From Bacteroidota bacterium (GTDB taxonomy: Bacteria > Bacteroidota > Bacteroidia > Chitinophagales > Chitinophagaceae), in contig JADJZY010000002.1 of assembly GCA_016715505.1 (NCBI GenBank), positions 51,694 through 115,693 on the forward strand: a DNA stretch of 64,000 bases, in the 5' to 3' direction. Of the stretch, positions 8,916-18,648 are shown in pieces; the stretch's first letter is position 1; the number at the start of each line of letters is the position of its first letter. The translations under genes were made by a program, and so were the position numbers. The notes under the pieces are model-generated. The model was not told where the DNA came from. It did not search any database and saw only the letters and a program-made list of their open reading frames with translations.

Positions 8916-10697
8916 CTACATCCGTTCCGGGGCATCAACACCCAGCAGAGAAAGTCCGTGTTGAATGACATGCTTGCAAACTTCACTGAGTTGCAGTCGA
9001 AACAATCGCGTTGCAGCAGACTCTGCTTTTAGTACACTATGTTGGGTCAGAAAACCATTAAATGATTTTGCCAAATGATGCAAATAATTACACAGCAGGG
9101 CCAAGTTATACTCTTCACCCGCTTGTTGCAATACAAGTGGATATTCATCCAGCATACGTATCAGTCCTTTCTCATCTTCGTTTAATGAATGTTCGTCAGT
9201 AGTTGATTCATTTTTCCAATCAGGGTTGGCTTTTCGGAAAATGGAAGAAATTCTGGCATGTGTAAATTGTACAAATGGACCGGTGAATCCGTGAAAATCG
9301 ATACTTTCCTGCGGATTAAATATCATTCTTTTTTTAGGATCCACACGTAATAGATAAAATTTCAAAGCGCCTAAACCCAGTGTATGATAAAGCGTTTGTA
9401 ATTCTTCTGCATTGAAGTCGTCCACTTTACCTAATTCTTCTGTGTTCTTGCGGGCAGTGGCAATCATTTCATCCACCATATCATCGGCATCCACCACAGT
9501 TCCTTCACGGCTTTTCATTTTTCCTGATGGTAATTCCACCATGCCATAGGATAGATGAAATATTCCATCTGCGCGAGGTTCATTCAGTTTTTGTAAGATG
9601 AGCTTTAATACCTGCATGTGGTAATTCTGCTCATCACCAATCACATATACAGAGCGCTGCATATGATGTTCATTGTATTTTAAAACTGCAGTGCCAATAT
9701 CTTGTGTGATATAAACCGAGGTGCCATCACCCCGAAGCAGAAGTTTTTCGTCCAATCCTTCTTCTTTCAGGTCTACCCAAACTGATCCGTCCTCCTTTTT
9801 AAACAGATGACCATTGGTCAATCCCTTTTCTACAATTTCTTTACCCAATAAATAGGTATTACTTTCATAATACATCGCATCGAAAGAAATACCCATGCGT
9901 TGATAGGTATGATAAAAACCGGAATAAACCCAATCGTTCATGGTTTTCCATAGGGATAGTGTTTCAGGATCACCGGATTCCCATTTGCGTAACATCTCCT
10001 GCGCTTCCAGCATGATGGGGGCTTTTTTCTCTGCTTCCTCCTGACTCATTCCTGCATCCTTCAGGCTTTGAATTTGTATTTTATATTCATCATTAAAACG
10101 TACATAATAATCGCCAACCAAATGATCTCCTTTGATTCCGGTGTTTTCGGGGTTTGCGCCATTTGCAAATTTTTGCCAGGCTATCATACTTTTACAAATG
10201 TGAATGCCCCGGTCATTGATGAGGTTGGCCTTAACCACTTCATATCCATTGTTTTTAAGCAGATTCGATAAAGCGCTTCCTAAAAAAATATTTCGAAGAT
10301 GTCCAAAATGCAGCGGCTTATTTGTATTCGGTGATGAATATTCAATCATCACTTTTTGTCCATTGGCTGCAAACATCCCAAAGTTTGTCTGTTTGCGTAT
10401 TTGATGCAGGTACTTAAAGTACACATCCTCCCTCAGGATCAGATTGAGAAAGCCTTTGACCACATTGAAACCCTGAATCAAATCTGCTTTCTCCAGCAAA
10501 TTTTCTCCAAGTTTATGAGCGATTTCATCCGGTCGAAGGCCTAGTTTTTTACTGAATGCAAAAGTGACCAAAGTATAGTCACCTTCGAATTCAGGTTTGG
10601 TTTCGTTGATGAGGATGTCGGTCAACGCAATTTCAGTTTGATAAACCTGCTGAACAGCTAATTGAACGGCTTGTTTGATTTGAAGTGTAATGGACAT
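8916..10697 (-). CDS. argS: Arginyl-tRNA synthetase
   Basis: 593 aa from ATG 10697 (MSITLQIKQAVQ). It charges tRNA-Arg. The class I HIGH motif is HFGH at residues 130-133 in SSPNTNKPLHFGHLRN. The KMSKS equivalent is GKMKSREGT near residue 390. The N-terminal Add-1 domain (GDYTLVTFAFSKKLG) and C-terminal anticodon-binding DALR domain (HARISSIFRKA to the end) are both present. Length is normal and the frame is unbroken. Confidence 0.96.
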   Translation of the reverse strand: MSITLQIKQAVQLAVQQVYQTEIALTDILINETKPEFEGDYTLVTFAFSKKLGLRPDEIAHKLGENLLEKADLIQGFNVVKGFLNLILREDVYFKYLHQIRKQTNFGMFAANGQKVMIEYSSPNTNKPLHFGHLRNIFLGSALSNLLKNNGYEVVKANLINDRGIHICKSMIAWQKFANGANPENTGIKGDHLVGDYYVRFNDEYKIQIQSLKDAGMSQEEAEKKAPIMLEAQEMLRKWESGDPETLSLWKTMNDWVYSGFYHTYQRMGISFDAMYYESNTYLLGKEIVEKGLTNGHLFKKEDGSVWVDLKEEGLDEKLLLRGDGTSVYITQDIGTAVLKYNEHHMQRSVYVIGDEQNYHMQVLKLILQKLNEPRADGIFHLSYGMVELPSGKMKSREGTVVDADDMVDEMIATARKNTEELGKVDDFNAEELQTLYHTLGLGALKFYLLRVDPKKRMIFNPQESIDFHGFTGPFVQFTHARISSIFRKANPDWKNESTTDEHSLNEDEKGLIRMLDEYPLVLQQAGEEYNLALLCNYLHHLAKSFNGFLTQHSVLKAESAATRLFRLQLSEVCKHVIQHGLSLLGVDAPERM

Positions 10698-10778
10698 GAA
10701 GTTAAATTCAGGGCGCAAAAGTACGATTTCACCTTTATCATTTTCAGGGTGTAGCAAAAAACATTAGCTTTGTCATCT

Positions 10779-11825
10779 ATGAAGGCTTATTCTATTCTGG
10801 CTTTTTGGCATTGATTTTACTGGCTTCTTGCAAAGAGGATTTTAAAGTAGGTGCTGATTATCGTGATATTACTGTGGTATATGGTTTATTATCCAAATCA
10901 GATACAGCGAATTATATCCGCATCACGAAAGGTTTTTACGACGAAGAACAGGATAACCTGATCTTAGCTTCCGTCGCAGATAGTATCTATTACAATAATA
11001 TTGAAGTTAAACTGGAACAATACAGCAATGGGAATTTGGTCAGTACTATTCTGCTGGATCGTGTGGATGTAAATCTGGAAGGTTTTGCAAAGGATAGTGG
11101 AGTATTTGCTTCTTCACCTAATTATGCCTATAAGTTTAAAACACCTTTAAATGCAAGCAGTGAGTATAAACTTGTTATCCGAAATCTAAGCAATGGCAAA
11201 TTGATTACTGCTACGACCGGCATCATTAACGATGAAGGTAATGTGTTTAAAGTTGAATACCCCAAAGGCTTGTTCGACCGTATCAATATTGCCGAATCAA
11301 CCGGTATTAGCGTTTATACCTGGAATGCTCCGCCAAATTGGGCTTTTTTTGATGTTGTTCTGCGCTTTTGGTATCAGGAAAAAAACAATACTACGCTTCT
11401 GACTACCTATAAGTCTAAAGATTTACCCCTTGCCCGCAATATTCAAACTGCCGGTGGTGTCGTAAGTGCTCAGGTTAGTAATGAAGAATTTTATCGTCTG
11501 TTGAATTCAGAATTGGGTGCTGCCCCAACAAATATTTCACGCTATGTTGATACACCGGATGTTGTGATATTGGCTGGCGGTAAAGTCCTTAAAACCTATA
11601 TTGATGTGAGTTCAGCACAAGGCGGTTTGACCTACGATCAAATCCAGACCGATTTACACAAATATTTATTCGGAAGGAGTGTTGGGTAAAGATGCATTAG
11701 GACTTTTATCCACCAGAGCCGTTCGCGTTGAAAAGTTTGTTCCTTTCAATAAAAATTCACTTGACTCCATTATTGGTGGCTCCCTCACGAAGAACCTCAA
11801 CTTTGTAGGGGTGTCGAATCAATAG
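10779..11825 (+). CDS. Putative lipoprotein (DUF4249-like), two apparent frameshifts
   Basis: From ATG 10779 the frame stops after 11 codons. Adding one T to the T5 run 10802-10806 gives a complete lipoprotein signal (MKAYSILAFLALILLASC, lipobox Cys18) joined to the long frame. Near 11674-11677 an extra base seems present; correcting it extends the protein through GKDALGLLSTRAVRVEKF to a stop at 11825, about 348 aa in all. The beta-rich sequence and ending resemble DUF4249/surface lipoproteins, but I cannot confirm that. The corrected 3' end overlaps the convergent ispD end by 29 bases. Confidence 0.6.
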
Positions 11826-12485
11826 AAGACAACATCAGCCATTCAACGATTTTTAAATCCATCGGAGTGGTAATCTTGATATTCGTTTCCATCCCCTCGC
11901 AGATAAATACATCTGTTCCACTTTTTTCAACGACTGAAGCTTCATCGGTGAATTGAACATCTTCTTCCAGTTCAAAAGCTTTTGAATAACCGATAATTGA
12001 AATGTTTGGGGCGTTTGAACCAAGCGCAGTTGACTACGATCCAAAGCCTGACTGCCCACTCCATTGATTTGACGAATGGAATCTTTACATGAGATGACAG
12101 GAATTGCGCTACCTTTTTGAAAGGCCAGGGTATAACACCTCTGAAGTAATGACTGATCAATCATTGGCCGAACCGCATCATGGACAAAAACAATCCCATC
12201 TGAATTTAAACAGTTTAAACCATTTTTTACGGATTGAAAACGGGACTGACCGCCATGGGTGAATTGCACACGTTGGGGATCTGACACATGGCTTAAAATT
12301 TCCTTTTGCCGACCTTGCTCATTTTCAGGTAAAACGACAATCACTTTTAATTTTTCATCAAATAGCAGAAATGTATTGATTGCATGTACCATAACTGGCT
12401 TCCCCATTAAGGGCAGGAATTGTTTAGGCGTAGCACTTTGCATACGGCTCCCTGAACCACCGGCAACGACAATCGCATATAGCAT
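11797..12485 (-). CDS. ispD: 2-C-methyl-D-erythritol 4-phosphate cytidylyltransferase, one apparent frameshift
   Basis: It makes CDP-methylerythritol in the non-mevalonate isoprenoid pathway. The N-terminus has the nucleotide-binding AIVVAGGSGSRM and TPKQFLPL; FVHDAVRPM and QTPQTFQ follow. The uncorrected frame ends at 11853 in an unrelated tail. Adding one base in the T4 run 11980-11983 (A on the coding strand) restores the family ending (FTDEASVVEK, SGTDVFICEG, TNIKITTPMDLKI) and a stop at 11797, giving about 229 aa, the usual length. Convergent with the lipoprotein gene. Confidence 0.88.
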
Positions 12486-12655
12486 CGAACAAAAGTACTA
12501 AAAAACCATTTCGAGGCTGCTATAAATGCTTTTTGAAAAGATGGAATGCTATAATTCAATCTATGTGGAGGAATATAAAGATTTAAACAGCTCAGTTCAT
12601 TTATCTGACTTATAAACAACCCGAAAAACTGGCTTAAAAAATGATTGCTGCGTTT

Positions 12656-12663
12656 TACCTTTG
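12656..12663 (+). promoter_or_regulatory. Bacteroidota -7 element immediately before the transketolase start
   Basis: TACCTTTG matches TAnnTTTG exactly and ends three bases before ATG 12667. Transcription should therefore begin at or within a few bases of the start codon, giving a leaderless or nearly leaderless mRNA. No clear -33 TTG is seen. Confidence 0.55.
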
Positions 12664-12666
12664 CGC

Positions 12667-13623
12667 ATGCTTAAAGATTTTCCTGTCCAGAATGAGAAAG
12701 AAACCAGAGCCGGATTTGGCGAAGGGATTCATGAAATAGCCGCCGAAAACCCGAACGTGGTTGCTCTAACCGCTGATTTGGCCGGATCGCTCAAACTTAA
12801 TGCGTTTATGAAAGATTTTCCAGAACGATTCATCCAATGCGGCATTGCAGAGGCGAATATGATTGGTATTGCGGCAGGAATGACCATAGGCGGAAAAATT
12901 CCCTATACCACAACTTTCGCAAATTTCTCTACTTCCCGTGTTTATGATCAGATTCGTCAAAGTGTAGCTTACAGTGGTAAAAATGTAAAAATCTGTGCTT
13001 CACATGCCGGGCTTACTTTGGGAGAAGATGGGGCCACTCACCAGGTTTTGGAAGATATTGGTATGATGAAGATGCTTCCCGGAATGACGGTTATTGTTCC
13101 ATGTGATTTTAATCAAACAAAGGCTGCAACCAAAGCCATTGCAGCATATGATGGTCCTGTTTACCTCAGGTTTGGCAGACCTAAATGGCCCAATTTTACG
13201 CCTGAAAATCCTTCATTTGAAATCGGAAAAGCGCAAGTCATCAACGAAGGAACCGATGTAAGCATCTTTGCATGCGGGCATATGGTTTGGGAAAGTATGA
13301 AAGCCGTTGAGGAACTCGAAAAATCAGGGATATCCTGCGATTTGATCAATATTCATACCATCAAACCTCTTGATGAAGAGGCGGTTCTTCAATCTATCCG
13401 CAAAACAGGTGCGATTGTTACAGCAGAAGAACATCAGCAAAATGGGGGATTGGGTGACAGTATTGCCCAAGTTGCTGCCCGTGAATGTCCTTGTCCACAA
13501 GAATTTGTAGCTGTTAAAGATCAATTTGGAGAAAGTGGTAAACCGGTTGATTTGTTGAATAAATATGGCTTAAATGCAGCCGCAATCGTATCTGCAGTTC
13601 AAAAAGCCATTCAACGCAAGTAG
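12667..13623 (+). CDS. Transketolase C-terminal subunit
   Basis: 318 aa covering the pyrimidine-binding and C-terminal domains of transketolase. Visible are the subunit-contact Glu in FIQCGIAEANMIGIAAG, the HAGLTLGEDGATHQ segment that contacts substrate phosphate, and the C-terminal AEEHQQNGGLGDS. The N-terminal TPP-binding half is normally a separate neighbouring gene in split transketolases; it is not adjacent here (ispD lies upstream, divergent). It needs that partner for pentose-phosphate exchange, so the partner must be elsewhere. ATG 12667 is chosen over TTG 12661. Confidence 0.9.
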   Translation: MLKDFPVQNEKETRAGFGEGIHEIAAENPNVVALTADLAGSLKLNAFMKDFPERFIQCGIAEANMIGIAAGMTIGGKIPYTTTFANFSTSRVYDQIRQSVAYSGKNVKICASHAGLTLGEDGATHQVLEDIGMMKMLPGMTVIVPCDFNQTKAATKAIAAYDGPVYLRFGRPKWPNFTPENPSFEIGKAQVINEGTDVSIFACGHMVWESMKAVEELEKSGISCDLINIHTIKPLDEEAVLQSIRKTGAIVTAEEHQQNGGLGDSIAQVAARECPCPQEFVAVKDQFGESGKPVDLLNKYGLNAAAIVSAVQKAIQRK

Positions 13624-13670
13624 GTTTTTCATCCCAGCAAAGGGCGGTTTTATCTAAAAAAACGCTTATC

Positions 13671-14801
13671 GTGGTCGAAAGGTGCCTGAATTCGACTATT
13701 TTTACGACACCAGGATTTCTGAAAAAACACACATTGAATATATTCCGGTCCATATTATGCTTATTGCTACTCAGCTTGTCTGTTCCATCTGTTGCGATGG
13801 CGACAGGTTTAAGCGAGTCGGAGTCAGTTGGAAATGCCGGTCGCGCTGAGCGATATATCAAGTCGGTTTACGAGAAAATCAAATTTACCAAAAACAATCG
13901 TCTGCGTTATGAGCCTTTTCGTCATGGGATGTATGGTTATTTAAATTTGCTGGAAGCGGGAAAAATTAATGCATCTGCAAATCTCACCATTTGCGATTTT
14001 ACACTTTCCAGTAATGTAAAACGCCTTTGGGTGATTGATATCCGCTCTAAAAAATTACTCTTTCATTCTCTCGTAGCTCATGGAATGGGCACTGGTGAGG
14101 AATTTGCAGTACATTTTTCTAACACCCACGATTCTCATCAAAGCAGTTTGGGATTTTATGTAACCGGTGAAACTTATACCGGAAACAATGGCTATTCGCT
14201 TAAACTACATGGTTTGGATGGGGCCTTCAATAACAATGCTTATGATCGCGCCATTGTTATTCATGGAGCTGATTATGTGAGTGAAACTTTTGCCAAAGCA
14301 AACCAACGCCTGGGGCGCAGTCATGGATGTCCGGCATTGCCTGTGGAACTGGCACCAAAAGTGATTGATCGAATCAAAGATGGACATTGCCTGTTCATTT
14401 ATCATACCAAGGATAATTACCTTTCACAGTCTTATTGGTTAAAATCAGGGATTAAAAATCTTCCTGCCGAAGCCGATCAACTTGAATTGCAGGTGCCTAA
14501 GGAGGCTGTACAGGAAAAACTCAAAAAGCAGGTACAGGCCATCGAAGCTTCCGAAAAGCCTGATGCAGAATTAGCACCTATGGACAAACAAAATGCATCC
14601 AAAAAAGAATCAATATCCAAAGAAGCATTTCTGAAAAGTCATGTTAGTCAGGGTGACCGCGAAACCTATAAAGTGGAGATGCAAACCATTGTGATTCAAA
14701 ACCCGACTACAGTGGCAGAACCGCCAAAAAAAATCAGTTCAGTGATTTATATTTCTGAAAAAGCAGGCGTATCAAAATCTGATACCCTCATGGTAAAATA
14801 A
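13671..14801 (+). CDS. Murein L,D-transpeptidase catalytic-domain protein (YkuD_2 type)
   Basis: About 376 aa from GTG 13671; a TTG at 13734 is an alternative start closer to the signal peptide (IFRSILCLLLLSLSVPSVAMA). The catalytic block is visible: VIHGADY near residue 199 and RSHGCPALP near 217-222 with the nucleophilic Cys. These enzymes link or trim peptidoglycan peptides in the periplasm. After residue about 265 comes a Lys/Glu/Ala-rich, low-complexity tail with no recognised domain. The next gene starts 26 bases downstream. Confidence 0.85.
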   Translation: MVERCLNSTIFTTPGFLKKHTLNIFRSILCLLLLSLSVPSVAMATGLSESESVGNAGRAERYIKSVYEKIKFTKNNRLRYEPFRHGMYGYLNLLEAGKINASANLTICDFTLSSNVKRLWVIDIRSKKLLFHSLVAHGMGTGEEFAVHFSNTHDSHQSSLGFYVTGETYTGNNGYSLKLHGLDGAFNNNAYDRAIVIHGADYVSETFAKANQRLGRSHGCPALPVELAPKVIDRIKDGHCLFIYHTKDNYLSQSYWLKSGIKNLPAEADQLELQVPKEAVQEKLKKQVQAIEASEKPDAELAPMDKQNASKKESISKEAFLKSHVSQGDRETYKVEMQTIVIQNPTTVAEPPKKISSVIYISEKAGVSKSDTLMVK

Positions 14802-14827
14802 TTCCGAAGATTTTTTACCTTTAGTCA

Positions 14828-16093
14828 TTGCAATTTATACTATTTCTTTTCTATCTCTCATTGTTTGTTGTGGTGATCCGCACCTACGAATTGCATCGTC
14901 ATACAGGGTTTGGGGTTCGTATGTTATCGGGCATCTTTTTATTGAAGGTTTTGGCCGGCTGTCTGAATTTGTTATTGTACAATCGGATCTATTCAGAAAG
15001 CGACATGAGTTTTTATCATTGGTACAGCTTAGTCGATCTTCGCTTGCTTTCAACGAATCCCACTGCTTTCTTCCAGGAATGGCTATTGAATTGGGGCGAT
15101 TTAAGTAATCACCTGAATATTTTCAAACCGGGGAATGCGGTTTACTGGACTGATTTGGGGCGACAGTTTCATGTGAAGTTTATGACCTTGTGTAATATCC
15201 TTTCTTTCGGGCACTTATATGTCAATGTTATTTTTTTTAATTTCTTCTTTTTCCTGGGACAATTGTTATTGTATAAAGCTTTTTACAAAAAATATCGGGA
15301 AGATAAGTGGTTACTGCTATTAGCGGTATTTGCAATTCCGACGGTTCTTTTTTGGTGCAGTAGTATTAACAAAGATGGCTGGGTGATGGCGGCTTTGGGT
15401 ATCATTCTTTATTCAGCCAATGGCTTCAAACAAAATCTTAAGAGCGCATTGCCCGGACTTGTTTTTGGGTTGTTCTTTCTATTTATTGTACGTTATTTTT
15501 ATTTTATGTTGATTGTGCCGGTGCTTTTGTTTTGGTTCATTATTGAATATTTTCGTTTAAAACCATTGTTGGCTTACACCATTTTTACAGCACTATCCCT
15601 AATTTTATTTTTTAGTATCGGCATCCTTATTCCGCAATTCGATCCGATGCAAATTATCGCCCATAAACAAGCTGAATTTTTAACATTGCAGGGTGGTTCA
15701 AATATGTATCTCCCGGTTTTGGATCATACATTAAAATCATATTTGCAGGCCATTCCATATGCGTTGGATCATGTTTTTTTTCAACCTCATCCGGGGATTT
15801 ATGATAAATGGGTGATTTATTTGGCGATGTTTGGAACCTGGACAGAAACCTTATTAATCATCTGGTTGTTTATAAAGATTAAAAAAATATCGTTTATCCG
15901 ATCCATTTTTATGGGGCCTGTTTTTTTCGTCATGATTATTTATGTGGTGATTGGATTAACAGTACCTAATATCGGAGCCATTGTGAGATATAAGTCTGAA
16001 TTCACCGCCTTACTCATTCCTGCATTGGTGGTATTATCAGACGCTAAATTGCCCGCTAAATGGGAGCGTCAGTTAGAAAGTTGGATAAAATAA
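14828..16093 (+). CDS. Polytopic membrane protein, unknown function
   Basis: 421 aa from TTG 14828, placed directly after a TACCTTTA element (14816-14823). About nine to eleven hydrophobic segments alternate with short basic loops. The arrangement resembles glycan-polymerising or glycosyltransferase-C type membrane proteins, with short loop motifs such as SINKDGW near residue 180. I do not recognise a definite family. A convergent GT2 gene follows 26 bases later, so a role in surface glycan is possible but unproven. Confidence 0.65.
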   Translation: MQFILFLFYLSLFVVVIRTYELHRHTGFGVRMLSGIFLLKVLAGCLNLLLYNRIYSESDMSFYHWYSLVDLRLLSTNPTAFFQEWLLNWGDLSNHLNIFKPGNAVYWTDLGRQFHVKFMTLCNILSFGHLYVNVIFFNFFFFLGQLLLYKAFYKKYREDKWLLLLAVFAIPTVLFWCSSINKDGWVMAALGIILYSANGFKQNLKSALPGLVFGLFFLFIVRYFYFMLIVPVLLFWFIIEYFRLKPLLAYTIFTALSLILFFSIGILIPQFDPMQIIAHKQAEFLTLQGGSNMYLPVLDHTLKSYLQAIPYALDHVFFQPHPGIYDKWVIYLAMFGTWTETLLIIWLFIKIKKISFIRSIFMGPVFFVMIIYVVIGLTVPNIGAIVRYKSEFTALLIPALVVLSDAKLPAKWERQLESWIK

Positions 16094-16119
16094 AAAAATG
16101 GCGAAGAGCAAGAGCTGTA

Positions 16120-16836
16120 CTAACGAGCTTTGAGTAGTCCATATTTTAAAATACAATAAATGGCCCTGAATCCATCTTTCCAGCCAATTTTTTTGCCCTC
16201 TTCATAAGTGCGACCATAGTACGAAATGCCCACTTCATAAATACGGATTCCTTTAATTCTGGATAATTTAGCGGTGATTTCAGGCTCAAATCCAAAACGA
16301 TTTTCTCGTAAAGGAATGGATTGAATAATCTCCCGACGCATCATTTTGTAACAAGTTTCCATGTCTGTCAGATTGAGATTGGTAAACATGTTTGACAGCC
16401 GCGTTAAAAAACGATTCCCAATGCTATGCCAATAAAACAAAATACGATGGGGTTTTCCGCCCATAAAACGAGAGCCATAAACCACATCAGCCATCCCATT
16501 CAGGATAGGTTTCAACAGAATATTATACTCTTCGGGATCGTATTCCAAATCGGCATCCTGAATGATGACGATATCTCCACTTGCCTTTTGAATGCCTGTT
16601 CGTAGTGCTGCACCTTTCCCTTGATTCACTTCGTGTTTATAATACTGGATATTTAAATCAGGGTGAGATTGGATATATTTTTGGATCGATTCTTCTGTAT
16701 GGTCGCGAGAACAATCATTCACGATGATCAATTCTTTTTCGATCTGCTGAATTAAAACCACTTCCCTTACCTTATTCAGGATATGGTGGATGGTGTTTCC
16801 TTCATTATAGGCAGGGATGACAATACTGAGCTTCAT
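16120..16836 (-). CDS. Glycosyltransferase family 2 (DPM1/polyprenyl-phosphate sugar synthase-like)
   Basis: 238 aa GT-A fold enzyme with no membrane segments. It opens with KLSIVIPAYNEGNTI; nucleotide-sugar binding follows at IVNDCSRDHT, the metal-binding DADLEYDPEEY is near residue 98, and the acceptor-site segment is RFGFEPEITAKL. Such enzymes usually transfer mannose or glucose to polyprenyl phosphate at the inner membrane. Sugar and acceptor cannot be read from the sequence. Confidence 0.88.
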   Translation of the reverse strand: MKLSIVIPAYNEGNTIHHILNKVREVVLIQQIEKELIIVNDCSRDHTEESIQKYIQSHPDLNIQYYKHEVNQGKGAALRTGIQKASGDIVIIQDADLEYDPEEYNILLKPILNGMADVVYGSRFMGGKPHRILFYWHSIGNRFLTRLSNMFTNLNLTDMETCYKMMRREIIQSIPLRENRFGFEPEITAKLSRIKGIRIYEVGISYYGRTYEEGKKIGWKDGFRAIYCILKYGLLKAR

Positions 16837-17266
16837 TTTTGAAAAGCGCTAAGTTATAGTTTTTATCCCAAATTTTGCAGTTGGACACAGCCAACAGTAA
16901 AAACGAATAATACCGTTTTCATATACGTAATCCCGATGAATCGGGAAACGTCTATTGTCACGGCATTATACCACATATTTTTGGACTACTTTATATATTT
17001 CGTTTTGGTATAAGAAAATCAAATACTTCGGCTAATGGGCCTCAGTATGATTTCTAACCGAGGGAGTAAACTGATAGGTGGTTACCGGTCCGTCGGATGG
17101 TCTACATCAAATTGGCATAATTCGGGGTTACCGAGCAAATCCTTTACAGGCTTTGTTTACAGTAGCTTCGTGCCTTGCTACTGCAAATTCTCGGTTTGAC
17201 CGAAAATTGTTTCGCATTTCGGGTAATCGACATGCATGGGAAGGTTTATCTTTACACAAAACTAGA
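16837..17266. other. Intergenic region with a short perfect hairpin, no gene seen
   Basis: About 430 bases between the divergent GT2 and AhpD-like genes. It holds a perfect inverted repeat, TCCCGA-TGAA-TCGGGA (16931-16946), with no T-tract, and a -7-like element TATCTTTA (17247-17254) just before the next start. An open frame runs back from 17266 to 17078 but lacks protein character. I see no RNA family I can name. Confidence 0.4.
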
Positions 17267-17614
17267 ATGATGTCTGATCTCGTACAATCCTTCAACGAAT
17301 ACCGCACCAGAACCAATGATCTGATTTTAAGTCAACAAAATTTGGTGATTAACCGACTGTTTAATCTCGATACCCATACATACCAGGAAGGCGCTCTTTC
17401 TGTAAAAACCAAAGAAATGCTTGGTTTAGTGGCATCCATGGTATTGCGATGTGACGATTGTATCAAATATCATTTAGGCAAATGCCATGATTGTGGAATC
17501 AGTACCGAAGAAATTTATGAAGTGTTTGCGGTCGCTAATATAGTGGGTGGAACGATTGTGATTCCACACACCCGTCGTGCTGCGGAATATTGGGAAGCAC
17601 TGAAAGTATCCTAA
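17267..17614 (+). CDS. Carboxymuconolactone decarboxylase / AhpD-like protein
   Basis: 115 aa from ATG 17267 (or 17270). The family signature CDDCIKYH gives a CxxCxxxH arrangement at Cys62, Cys65 and His69, the peroxidatic-thiol motif of AhpD-type alkylhydroperoxidases. More cysteines follow in GKCHDCG. Helical, cytoplasmic, normal length. The upstream extension to 17078 is rejected because it lacks family similarity and the promoter-like TATCTTTA sits just before 17267. Convergent with the sugar kinase. Confidence 0.85.
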   Translation: MMSDLVQSFNEYRTRTNDLILSQQNLVINRLFNLDTHTYQEGALSVKTKEMLGLVASMVLRCDDCIKYHLGKCHDCGISTEEIYEVFAVANIVGGTIVIPHTRRAAEYWEALKVS

Positions 17615-17642
17615 ATTCCAATTCAAATCGGGTCTTTCGGCC

Positions 17643-18566
17643 TTATATTAAGTCAATATCGAAATTCACCAGGTCCACAAAGTAGTTTAATCGGTGACTG
17701 ATATCAGCCGTTGTGATTTCTGTTAAACGGGCATGCCCAAATTTTTCTACAACGAAACTGTCCATTTCTGAACCAATGATTATGGCTGTCTTCATTTTAT
17801 TAAAAGAGATATCCTTGGTACGCACTAAATGACCAATAAATCCACCCGCAGAAGTGTCTGATGCTCCTGTAGGGTCAAAGACTTCTTCCAACGGAAGGGC
17901 TGGTGAGAATAACACATGAGATCCATGAAACAAAAGGGCACCATGTTCTCCCTTTTTGATGATGAGGAATTTAGGACCCATGGCCATGATTTTTTGAGCG
18001 GCTTTAACCAATGAATATTCGTTGCTCAATTGTCGGGCTTCTCCATCATTCACCATCAATACATCAACCATTTTAATAGTGGCTTTTAAATCATCCATGG
18101 CGATGTCCATCCAAAAGTTCATCGTATCCATGATGATGAGTTTTGGCCTGTTGCGCAATTGCGAAATAATTTTTTGTTGCAACGAAGGCATGAGATTCCC
18201 CAACATCAAAAATTCACAATCCTGATAGGATTCAGGTAACTCAGGGTCAAACTTCTCCAAAACATTTAAATCTGTTACAAGGGTATCCCTCGTATTCATA
18301 TCCATGTGATATCGACCACTCCAGAAAAAAGATTTTTCATCGGCTCGAACATCAACTCCTTCAAATGAAACCCCACGGTTTTTCAAAGCCTCAATTTCAG
18401 ATTCGGGGAAATCACCTCCGATAATTGAAATTTGTTTAATAGGCTGCGTGAAATGGCTTGCACTCCAGGCGGCGTATGTAGCTGATCCGCCAATGATTTT
18501 ATCCGTTTTGCCAAATGGTGTTTCAATGGCATCAAAGGCCATTGTTCCTGCAATAAGTAAAGACAT
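17643..18566 (-). CDS. PfkB-family sugar/nucleoside kinase
   Basis: 307 aa ribokinase-fold kinase. Substrate-lid motifs GGSATYAAW and IGGDFPE are near the N-terminus, and the second PfkB signature is at residues 231-241. That signature, normally DPTGAGDTFAGG, reads DPTGASDTSAGG: the catalytic Asp237 is kept, but a Gly of the anion hole is Ser and the following Phe is Ser. LIIKKGEHGALL is the adenine-side strand. Substrate unknown; this subfamily is conserved in Bacteroidota as a short adenosine/ribokinase-like protein. Confidence 0.85.
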   Translation of the reverse strand: MSLLIAGTMAFDAIETPFGKTDKIIGGSATYAAWSASHFTQPIKQISIIGGDFPESEIEALKNRGVSFEGVDVRADEKSFFWSGRYHMDMNTRDTLVTDLNVLEKFDPELPESYQDCEFLMLGNLMPSLQQKIISQLRNRPKLIIMDTMNFWMDIAMDDLKATIKMVDVLMVNDGEARQLSNEYSLVKAAQKIMAMGPKFLIIKKGEHGALLFHGSHVLFSPALPLEEVFDPTGASDTSAGGFIGHLVRTKDISFNKMKTAIIIGSEMDSFVVEKFGHARLTEITTADISHRLNYFVDLVNFDIDLI

Positions 18567-18648
18567 GTAATGGTTTTAGTGGCGCAAAGGTATTTCGCAA
18601 GACTTGCAGTTCAAACTAATTTACTATATTAATTGTGCCCATTCCGAT

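Noticed and set aside
16931..16946. Perfect hairpin TCCCGA-TGAA-TCGGGA as a terminator
   Set aside because: No T-tract on either side, and it lies upstream of both flanking genes rather than after one.
17078..17266. N-terminal extension of the AhpD-like protein
   Set aside because: The extension lacks family similarity, and a -7-like element sits just before the ATG at 17267.
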